In this document: positions 1 to 5,271 of the stretch, in pieces
Layout: the number at the start of each line of letters is the position of its first letter
Position numbering within the stretch: the first letter of the stretch is position 1
Translations under genes and position numbers: made by a program
Origin: Nitrospinota bacterium
GTDB taxonomy: Bacteria; Nitrospinota_A; UBA7883
NCBI GenBank assembly: GCA_029880775.1
Contig: JAOUNV010000121.1
Location: 1 to 6,534 of the forward strand
Reading direction: 5' to 3'
DNA: 6,534 bases
The notes under the pieces: model-generated
What the model saw: the letters and a program-made list of their open reading frames with translations, nothing else
Told to the model about the DNA's origin: nothing
Databases searched by the model: none

Positions 1-785
1 AGCTCACGCAGCCGCTCTTTGGTCACCGGCCCCAGGAAGCTGATATTCGCCGACGCGTTGGCGCGCAACCTTGCGTCGTCCTCCCCCCCACCGGCCACGA
101 TCAGCTTCTTGCCCATCCTCCCGAAAGCCTCCAGCGCCAGGTCGATTCTTTTATAAGGGGCGAAGGCGGAGACCATCAGATAGTGATCCCCCCTTTCCGT
201 CGCAGTGCCGGAGGTGAAATATTCCACATCCACCGGCGGATGGACCACTGAAGCCTCCCTACGATATATCCTTCCGATTCGCCGGGCCACATAAGCGGAG
301 TTGGCCACGAAAGCGTCCACCCTGTCGCTTGTCGCCAGGTCCCACTTTCGCATGAGAGGGATGATCCGTTCGATGGCGAACAGCGGCGCTGGGCTCATTC
401 GTTGACGGTTAAAGTAGTGATGGTACATGTCCCAGGCGTATCGCATGGGAGTGTGGCAATAGCATATGTGCGGCGCCCCGCCGGGGCGGATTCCCTTGGC
501 CACGCAATGGCTGGAGGATATCACCAGGTCGTACCCCTCCAGCTGGAAAGACTCTATCGCCATCGGCATCAGCGGCAAGTACCAGCGATACCTTCGCTCC
601 ACGTCTGGCAGCCGCCCGATGAACGATGTGTGTATCTTGTGTTTCTCTATAACCTGGGAGACGGAGCCTGGGAGATGCAACAGAGTGTAAATATCCGCTT
701 CCGGATACAATTCGCACAACGCCTCCAGCACGAACTCGCCGCCCCGCATCCCTGTCAGCCAATCGTGGACCAAAGCCACTTTCAC
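1..785 (-). CDS. Glycosyltransferase family 4 (WbaZ-like), C-terminus cut by window edge
   Basis: The first 261 residues of a GT-B fold glycosyltransferase are present, with no internal stop. Visible motifs: HDWL (7-10) and MRGGE (13-17) in the N-terminal acceptor domain, SSHCVAKG (91-98), CHTPMRYAWD (110-119), ANSAYVARRI (161-170), HPPVD (182-186) and SAFAPYKRID (206-215), which opens the nucleotide-sugar domain. These resemble the WbaZ-type mannosyltransferase-like enzymes of O-antigen and exopolysaccharide clusters. By family knowledge it would transfer a sugar from a nucleotide-sugar donor to a lipid-linked glycan at the cytoplasmic face of the inner membrane; donor and acceptor cannot be read. 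The family usually has 360-400 residues, so roughly the last third, including the E-x7-E donor site, lies outside. The start is GTG at 785-783, with GAAAGGG 7 bases upstream (799-793). GTG overlaps the previous gene's TGA as GTGA, implying translational coupling. Confidence 0.9.
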   Translation of the reverse strand, partial: MKVALVHDWLTGMRGGEFVLEALCELYPEADIYTLLHLPGSVSQVIEKHKIHTSFIGRLPDVERRYRWYLPLMPMAIESFQLEGYDLVISSSHCVAKGIRPGGAPHICYCHTPMRYAWDMYHHYFNRQRMSPAPLFAIERIIPLMRKWDLATSDRVDAFVANSAYVARRIGRIYRREASVVHPPVDVEYFTSGTATERGDHYLMVSAFAPYKRIDLALEAFGRMGKKLIVAGGGEDDARLRANASANISFLGPVTKERLRE

Positions 786-1873
786 GACATGGCCCTTTCA
801 TACACTTCCAGGGTTCTTCTTGCGGTCTCCTTCCAGGAGAAGGAGGCGGCCTGCGCCATTCCCTTGCTCGCCAACTCTGTGTGGAACCTTTCGTCATCGC
901 GCAGCCGTTCCAGCAGCTCCGCCGCCCCGGCCACGTCGTCCGGGTCCACCAACGCGGCGGCCTCCCCCACCACTTCTGGTATAGAAGAGCGGTTCGACAC
1001 CACCGTTGGAGTTCCACAAGCCATCGCCTCCAGCGGCGGCAGGCCAAAGCCCTCCATGTATGATGGAAAGAAGAGCGCCCTGGCCCCGGCGTATAAGGCT
1101 GTGATAGTTTTCTTTCCCGCGTTGTTTACAAAAGTTACCCTTCCCTCAAACGGGGAGAAGAGCGCTTTGGCCGACATCGCCATCCTGCCTACGATGACAA
1201 ACCTTGTATCTGGCCTCATAACGGCCATGGCGTTGGCCACCGCCTCGATATTCTTATGGGGCCTGTCGCTGCCGACGAACAGAAAGTATCCCTGGGCGAT
1301 ATCCAGCTTTCCCAATTCCTTATCAATATCCTCCCTGCCCATCGGGCCGAAGCCAGAGTCGGCAGCGTTGTATGTCACCGTTATCCGGTCAGGATCGGCG
1401 CCGAACATGGCCACCAGGTTTTCCTTTGTATGGTTGGAGACGGTGATCACCTGGTCCGCTCTTTTCAGCGCGGAGGATATCATCCACCGGGCGTAGGTCT
1501 TTTGCATTGTGCCCACCTTCGGGGCCAGCAGGTGAATCACATCGTGAATGGTGACCACTTTTTTGCAGGGGGTGTATAGTGGCAAAGTGAAGTGCGGCTC
1601 GTGAAACAGATCCACCTCCGCCCGGCGGGCCATGGCGCCCAGCGCCCAATGCTCACGGAGGGAGTATTTCCCCGCCTTGACACATACGTTTTCCACCCTT
1701 TCGCCGGGAAATGAATACGCCCCCACATGCTCCGGGGCCAGAAAGAGAACATATTTGTGGTCCCTCTCCTGCTCCAGTAGCGCGCGGATCAGGTTATCGA
1801 TATACCTTCCGATGCCCGTGTCGGCTATCTTTCTTGCGTCTATTCCTATTTTCATGCTTGCATTGGCGCCCAT
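782..1873 (-). CDS. Glycosyltransferase family 4 (group 1), complete
   Basis: A complete 363-residue GT-B glycosyltransferase. Visible parts: the N-terminal glycine-rich acceptor-domain motif TGIGRYIDNLIRAL (19-32), FHEPHFTLPLY (90-100), HDVIHL (110-115), TVSNHTKENL (144-153), FVGSDRPHKNIE (199-210) at the start of the donor domain, and E274-GFGLPPL-E282, the E-x7-E motif of GT4 enzymes that contacts the nucleotide sugar. The length is normal for the family. The role is inferred as addition of one sugar to a surface polysaccharide or LPS repeat; specificity (mannose, rhamnose or other) is not readable. ATG at 1873-1871 is preferred because AGGGGA lies 5 bases upstream (1884-1879). A second in-frame ATG at residue 7 precedes the conserved KIGIDAR strand but has no comparable ribosome binding site. 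It overlaps the next glycosyltransferase by 4 bases, and a TTGACA promoter lies about 100 bases upstream. Confidence 0.92.
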   Translation of the reverse strand: MGANASMKIGIDARKIADTGIGRYIDNLIRALLEQERDHKYVLFLAPEHVGAYSFPGERVENVCVKAGKYSLREHWALGAMARRAEVDLFHEPHFTLPLYTPCKKVVTIHDVIHLLAPKVGTMQKTYARWMISSALKRADQVITVSNHTKENLVAMFGADPDRITVTYNAADSGFGPMGREDIDKELGKLDIAQGYFLFVGSDRPHKNIEAVANAMAVMRPDTRFVIVGRMAMSAKALFSPFEGRVTFVNNAGKKTITALYAGARALFFPSYMEGFGLPPLEAMACGTPTVVSNRSSIPEVVGEAAALVDPDDVAGAAELLERLRDDERFHTELASKGMAQAASFSWKETARRTLEVYERAMS

Positions 1874-1903
1874 GAGATTCCCCTGCGGGCCGGGCGTGTA
1901 TTT

Positions 1904-1933
1904 TTGTAGATTTAAGAGGAAACCGGTTAGAAT
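1904..1933 (+). promoter_or_regulatory. Candidate promoter for the DUF2062 gene
   Basis: TTGTAG (1904-1909), an 18-base spacer and TAGAAT (1928-1933) form a plausible sigma70-type promoter facing right, with a start near 1940. The -10 box matches at five of six positions and the -35 box is weak. The position suits a short leader before the rightward gene. Prediction by eye. Confidence 0.35.
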
Positions 1934-1953
1934 AGGGTATCACAGCGAGTTTT

Positions 1954-1982
1954 TATTTAGGTATACCATATGACGCTGTCAA
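1954..1982 (-). promoter_or_regulatory. Sigma70-like promoter for the glycosyltransferase pair
   Basis: On the minus strand, a perfect TTGACA (1982-1977) is followed after 17 bases by TAAATA (1959-1954). The -35 box and spacing are ideal; the -10 box matches TATAAT at only three positions. Transcription would start near 1947, giving a leader of about 74 bases before the ATG at 1873. It lies in the divergent spacer and overlaps the 5' region of the rightward gene, so the two directions may interfere. Predicted by eye only. Confidence 0.45.
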
Positions 1983-2008
1983 GGCGGACTTGGGGGGCGG
2001 CGGATTAG
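1970..2008 (+). CDS. Possible 12-residue leader ORF ending on the next gene's start
   Basis: ATG at 1970 opens a 12-codon reading frame (MTLSRRTWGAAD) ending in TAG at 2006-2008. The last G is the first base of GTG at 2008, giving TAGTG, a stop/start overlap typical of translational coupling. A weak AGG (1959-1961) lies 8 bases before its ATG. No function is recognised. Such short frames arise easily by chance, so this is only a candidate. Confidence 0.2.
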   Translation: MTLSRRTWGAAD

Positions 2009-2712
2009 TGTCCAAAAAACTGACGCGCATTTCCGTTAAACTCCACACATTGCTCGAGGATTCCTCTGACCGGGCGAAGAGTTTTCTTCCCCAAAAGCAT
2101 CACGTGGAGGGGAGCTTCGCCAGCCGGATCCTGGGCGCCACCCTGCTACGGAGTGAGTTTTGGAGCTTCAAGGGGGAAGCTCTGGCCAAAGGCTTTGCCG
2201 TGGGGCTGTTTGTGGCGTTCACGCCCACCCTGGGCATCCAGATGCTGCTCACCTGCATCGTCATCCTCTTCATCCCCGGCAACCTCCCCATCGCCCTGGC
2301 CACATGCTGGCTTACCAATCCCATCACCGCGATCCCTGTTTATACGGTGGAATGGCACATCGGCGAGATGATACTTGGAATTTTCGGCCATGATTCCGGG
2401 GCTCCGCCCAACATTGTCGAATACGAGTCGATAATGGACTTCGTGACAAATATTTTCAAGCAGGGGGGCACCTTGTGGCTTGGTTCCATTATCAGCAGCG
2501 CCATAATCGCCTTGCTTGGATATTGCGCGTTAATGAGCATAGTCTATCTGGAGCGTTGGCTGCGAAAGATAAAGTTGGACGATTTTCGACAGATTCGTCG
2601 AGAGGAAAGAAAGCGAAGAAAAGAGATGTCCACCACCGAAGCTCTCCACGAATACGCCGCCACTCCGCCGGAAAAAGAGCAAAACTCACCTCAAGAAGAG
2701 GTCGAACGTTAA
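2008..2712 (+). CDS. DUF2062 domain membrane protein
   Basis: A membrane protein of about 234 residues matching the DUF2062 pattern: a W-S-F-K-G-E-A-L-A-K-G-F-A-x-G-L-F segment, then F-T-P-T-L-G-I-Q-M and T-N-P-I-T-A-I-P. From GTG, predicted membrane segments are about residues 60-90, 94-114 and 154-182. A strongly basic cytoplasmic stretch (RREERKRRK, about 197-205) and an acidic, proline-containing tail follow. The biochemical function of DUF2062 is not established to my knowledge. Start choice: GTG at 2008 follows a G-rich run and overlaps the TAG of a short upstream frame; TTG at 1990 in the same frame, with AAGG 5 bases upstream, would add MGGGGL and cannot be excluded. Nearby genes concern the envelope, which fits a membrane role, but that is association only. 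Confidence 0.8.
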   Translation: MSKKLTRISVKLHTLLEDSSDRAKSFLPQKHHVEGSFASRILGATLLRSEFWSFKGEALAKGFAVGLFVAFTPTLGIQMLLTCIVILFIPGNLPIALATCWLTNPITAIPVYTVEWHIGEMILGIFGHDSGAPPNIVEYESIMDFVTNIFKQGGTLWLGSIISSAIIALLGYCALMSIVYLERWLRKIKLDDFRQIRREERKRRKEMSTTEALHEYAATPPEKEQNSPQEEVER

Positions 2713-2732
2713 CCACTTGTTTTTCAATTACT

Positions 2733-2760
2733 CTTGCCCGAATCAGGAAATCGTTATAAA
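2733..2760 (+). promoter_or_regulatory. Candidate promoter for the CheX-like gene
   Basis: TATAAA (2755-2760) is a good -10 box, preceded at 15-16 bases by CTTGCC/TTGCCC (2733-2739). The -35 box is weak and the spacing short. It lies in the 123-base AT-richer gap between the two genes and would leave a leader of about 70 bases, which includes a run of 8 T at 2788-2795. Eye prediction. Confidence 0.3.
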
Positions 2761-2826
2761 ATGTACGGATTGTGGGTTGAAACAAGATTTTTTTTCAGCG
2801 CAACTTAATGTTGTATTTGCTGTAGC

Positions 2827-2830
2827 GAGG
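2827..2830 (+). promoter_or_regulatory. Ribosome binding site fixing the start at 2836
   Basis: GAGG at 2827-2830 (within GAGGTGAT) lies 5 bases before ATG 2836. This argues for that ATG rather than the in-frame GTG at 2830, whose first base is part of the binding site itself. Confidence 0.6.
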
Positions 2831-2835
2831 TGATA

Positions 2836-3390
2836 ATGGCGTTAACAAAGACTAGTACATTCGACTTCGTAAAGTTGTTTGCCCGAGCTGTGACGGAAAC
2901 AATCGAAGACGCGACAAGCTCCCAGATTTACGTTTCCCGCACCGCCATGCAAGTGGAGGGGGTGCAGATCAGAGGTGACCTGGGGGTGTTTATGGCTTTC
3001 AGCGGGGACTATAACGGGATCATGATCCTGAACTACGACGCTGAATCCGCATTGGAAATCGTGGGCGCGGCTCTGCGGACAATGAGTATGCCGGAGGAGG
3101 AGATCCCCAAATACGCAGGCAGCGACGAAGTGCGCCAGAGCATCGGCGAGTTGAGCAACCAGGTGATCGGCAAGTGCCGCGCCATGGTGGAGGAGCGCTT
3201 TGGGCTTACTTCCATGACCAACATCCCGGCGGTGGTTCCCATCACGGTCCCCATAGCCTTGAGCATGGTCTCCAAGGAGCCAAAGGCCTTTGAGTGCGTC
3301 CGCGTGCAGTTCACCACGCAGAACCATAACAAGTTCTACATGGAAATGGCTTTAGAGCCTTTCCGGGTGGTCCCTTTCGAGGCGTCCTAG
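2836..3390 (+). CDS. CheX-like (chemotaxis phosphatase fold) protein, DUF3334-like
   Basis: 184 residues from ATG 2836. The pattern is that of the CheC/CheX/FliY-type fold: an N-terminal helix (FDFVKLFARAVTETIE, 9-24), a strand region G-D-L-G-V-F-M-A-F-S-G-D-Y-N-G (47-61), then SDEVRQSIGELSNQVIGKC (96-114), and a C-terminal strand pair VRVQFTTQ...FYMEMALEP. E105-L-S-N108 fits the ExxN motif that CheC and CheX use to dephosphorylate CheY-P. The position usually Asp/Ser four residues before the Glu is Gln here, so activity is uncertain. From memory it most resembles DUF3334, a CheX-like family found as single-domain proteins. No chemotaxis or flagellar gene is in the window, so it may act on another response regulator or be a non-enzymatic relative. 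A strong hairpin terminator follows. Confidence 0.65.
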   Translation: MALTKTSTFDFVKLFARAVTETIEDATSSQIYVSRTAMQVEGVQIRGDLGVFMAFSGDYNGIMILNYDAESALEIVGAALRTMSMPEEEIPKYAGSDEVRQSIGELSNQVIGKCRAMVEERFGLTSMTNIPAVVPITVPIALSMVSKEPKAFECVRVQFTTQNHNKFYMEMALEPFRVVPFEAS

Positions 3391-3401
3391 CAAAAAAACG
3401 C

Positions 3402-3420
3402 GCGCCAAGGATATTGGCGC
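3402..3420 (+). repeat. First hairpin after the CheX-like gene
   Basis: GCGCCAA (3402-3408) and TTGGCGC (3414-3420) form a perfect 7-base stem with a 5-base loop (GGATA). No T run follows directly, so it is unlikely to terminate alone. Its right arm extends into a GGCGCC palindrome (3416-3421) that could instead pair with the next GGCGCC at 3433-3438, an attenuator-like alternative. Confidence 0.55.
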
Positions 3421-3431
3421 CAAATAATTAT

Positions 3432-3467
3432 CGGCGCCGGTATATGTATCGGCGCCGTATTTTTTTT
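3432..3467 (+). terminator. Rho-independent terminator just upstream of selD
   Basis: CGGCGCCGGTA (3432-3442) pairs with TATCGGCGCCG (3447-3457), an 11-base stem with one G-U pair and a TATG loop. TA and then eight T (3460-3467) follow. This is a strong intrinsic terminator for the CheX-like gene. The selD ATG is only 13 bases after the T run, so selD transcription must come from read-through or from a promoter embedded in this spacer. Confidence 0.8.
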
Positions 3468-3480
3468 CGGATAGTTCCTA

Positions 3481-4557
3481 ATGACCAAGAAAAAAGTCAG
3501 GCTCTCCGCCTTGGCCACTTCCGGCGGGTGAGGGTCGAAGCTGGGTCCGGAGGACCTGGGTAAAATACTGGAAAAAATCGCGCCGTTCGATGATCCCCGG
3601 CTGGTGGCCGGGTTCTCCAACCGGGGGGACAGCGGCGTGTTTCTCATATCAAACAACCTGGCCATCGTCCAGTCGGTGGATGTGTTCACCCCAATCGTGG
3701 ACGACGCCTACATGTTCGGCCGGATCGCCGCCGTCAACGCCATGTCGGATATCTACGCCGTGGGCGCCAAGCCTGTCTGCGCGTTGAACATCCTGATGTT
3801 CCCATGTGCCCTGGTGGATGAGGCCGCCGCCACGATGCAAGGCGGCGCGGACGCTGTCCGGGAAGCGGGCTCCGTCATCCTGGGAGGCCATTCCGTGGAT
3901 GACCCGATCCCCAAATATGGCCTGGCGGTGACTGGCGTCATGCGGAAAAAAGAACTGGTCTCCCACCAGGGCGCCAGGCCTGGCGACACACTTATCCTGA
4001 CAAAAAAAATAGGGACCGGGCTGATCACCTCCGCCCACCGCTCCGGCGGAAGCGCCATGGCCGGGGTCCGTGGCTGGAAGAAGAAGCTTTCGGCCTCCCA
4101 CCGAGAGGTGGTGGAAAGCATGGCCAGGCCCAACATGGCGGCCTCCCAATCCATGGTCAAAACAAAAGTCAACGCCTGCACCGATATCACAGGCTTCGGG
4201 TTGCTGGGGCATGCCAGAAACATGGCGGAGCAATCTGGCGCGTGCCTGGTGATAAGCGCCTCCGCCGTGCCCCGCTTCGATGGCGCCCTGGAGCTGGCCG
4301 CCGCAGGCCCGCCGGGGGGAGGGATGACACGTAACATGAAGTGGATAAAGCCCAACTTCAAAAAGGATAATTACACTCCTCCAGGATCCGCGGAAATGTT
4401 GTGCGACCCGCAAACCTCCGGAGGGCTGCTGATAAGCGTCTCGGCCAAAAAAGCGGAAGCGCTGGTGGACCGCCTGCGTGAGGTGGGGGATATCGCCAGC
4501 GCTATAATCGGGCATGTGGAAAGCCCCGGCGGACCGTGCGTCCGTCTTGTCCCATAG
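3481..4557 (+). CDS. selD: Selenophosphate synthetase SelD, selenoprotein with in-frame UGA (Sec17)
   Basis: SelD makes selenophosphate from selenide and ATP (with AMP and phosphate), the selenium donor for Sec-tRNA and for selenouridine in tRNA. The frame from ATG 3481 has TGA at codon 17 (3529-3531), then stays open to TAG 4555-4557: 358 residues against about 347 in E. coli. The N-terminus reads TSGG-U17-GSK20-LGPEDL; U17 and K20 align with the catalytic Cys17 and Lys20 of E. coli (AGCGCK). Other SelD marks: D50 (RGDSGVF) near E. coli Asp51, VDVFTPIVDD (66-75), GGHSVDDPIPKYGLAVTG (135-152), TDITGFGLLGH (234-244) and DPQTSGGLL (309-317). A hairpin at SECIS distance follows the TGA. An in-frame TAG at 3472 rules out an earlier start. 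No clear ribosome binding site is seen, only GGA at 3469-3471. Calling the gene from GTG 3604 would delete the catalytic N-terminus. It probably heads a unit with the next two genes. Confidence 0.95.
3529..3559 (+). promoter_or_regulatory. UGA Sec codon with bacterial SECIS hairpin
   Basis: UGA occupies 3529-3531. Bases 3541-3548 (CUGGGUCC) pair with 3552-3559 (GGACCUGG): six Watson-Crick pairs and two G-U pairs closing a GGA loop at 3549-3551. If the top C-G pair opens, the loop becomes CGGAG. The loop begins 17 bases after the UGA and has G at its first positions. This agrees with what is known of bacterial SECIS elements, which bind SelB with Sec-tRNA: a G at the start of a short apical loop about 16-37 bases after UGA. 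The hairpin lies wholly within coding sequence. Confidence 0.8.
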
Positions 4558-4587
4558 GGTTGGGCCAGTCGTGGCCGCCGAGATGAT

Positions 4588-5271
4588 ATGCGCCCTCTGA
4601 AACGATTCCTCCTGGCCCACCTGGCCGCACCGGCCGCAAGAGCGCTCATATGGCTGCTTTGTGTCACCATCCGCCTGAAGGTGGAGGGGGCGGCCAATGA
4701 GGATGCGCTGGACCGGGAAGGCAAGCCTGGGATTATTTGCTGCTGGCACGGAAGATTGCTTTTTCTACCATACTACTACCGCCACGTCCGGAGGAAGAAC
4801 GCCGTCATGGACGTGCTGGCAAGCTCCAGCCACGATGGAGAATTTGTGGCCAGAGTATCGCGCTTGTTCGGCTTTGGTGTAATCCGGGGCTCGTCATACA
4901 AAAACTCCAGGACCGCCCTGCGCGCGATGGCCAGAAGCGTGGCCCAGGGCCGGTGGCCGGGGATAATCGCGGATGGCTCCAGGGGGCCTGCGTTTGTGGC
5001 CCAGCCAGGCTCCGTGATGCTGGCAAAGATCACCGGCGCTCCGGTGATTCCAGTCACCGTGGCTTTCGACAGGTACTGGACTCTCAACAGTTGGGACCGG
5101 ATGCAAATCCCAAAGCCTTTCACCAGAGGCGTGGTGATCCATGGAAACCCGGTGGTATTCCCCTCCGGCGGCGGGCGGGAGGAACTGGACACCAAACGGA
5201 AGGAGCTGAACAGGACTCTGGGCCGGATCACCGGGCGAGCCGATGGATACTTTTTCCAGAAGTCGTCATGA
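4588..5271 (+). CDS. DUF374 lysophospholipid acyltransferase-like protein
   Basis: 227 residues of the DUF374/LPLAT-like family. Visible motifs: a hydrophobic N-terminal anchor (about 13-29), CWHGRLLFLPY (52-62), SSSHDGEFVARV (79-90) carrying the His-Asp region equivalent to the acyltransferase H-x4-D block, RGSSYKNSRTALRAM (100-114), IADGSRGP (127-134), the family's D-G-P-R-G-P block with Ser in place of the first Pro, APVIPV (151-156) and SWDRMQIPKPF (168-178). By family, an inner-membrane protein that may acylate a lipid; genes of this family often sit beside lipid A genes, and here it directly precedes waaA, which suggests lipid A or related lipid assembly. The substrate is not known from sequence. 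ATG 4588 is the first usable start after the selD stop in the same frame, 30 bases downstream, with only a weak GAG 5 bases before it. Its TGA overlaps the waaA ATG (ATGA). Confidence 0.87.
   Translation: MRPLKRFLLAHLAAPAARALIWLLCVTIRLKVEGAANEDALDREGKPGIICCWHGRLLFLPYYYRHVRRKNAVMDVLASSSHDGEFVARVSRLFGFGVIRGSSYKNSRTALRAMARSVAQGRWPGIIADGSRGPAFVAQPGSVMLAKITGAPVIPVTVAFDRYWTLNSWDRMQIPKPFTRGVVIHGNPVVFPSGGGREELDTKRKELNRTLGRITGRADGYFFQKSS

Noticed and set aside
402..1496. Long plus-strand reading frame of 364 codons opposite the glycosyltransferases
   Set aside because: It is antisense to two genes with clear GT4 motifs and shows no recognisable domain; long shadow frames are expected in GC-rich DNA.
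2770..2795. Terminator for the DUF2062 gene (TTGT...ACAA then eight T)
   Set aside because: The stem has only about four weak pairs, too little for an intrinsic terminator call.
3529..3531. The TGA in selD as a nonsense mutation or sequencing error (pseudogene)
   Set aside because: It sits exactly at the catalytic Cys/Sec position, the frame is intact on both sides with all SelD motifs, and a SECIS-type hairpin follows.
4563..4576. Hairpin GGCCA-GTCG-TGGCC between selD and the DUF374 gene
   Set aside because: Five base pairs without a T run; it could form but there is no support for termination or regulation.
3649..4749. Minus-strand reading frame of 366 codons opposite selD and the DUF374 gene
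   Set aside because: It is antisense to conserved SelD and DUF374 sequence, with low-complexity His/Gly-rich translation and no domain; a shadow.
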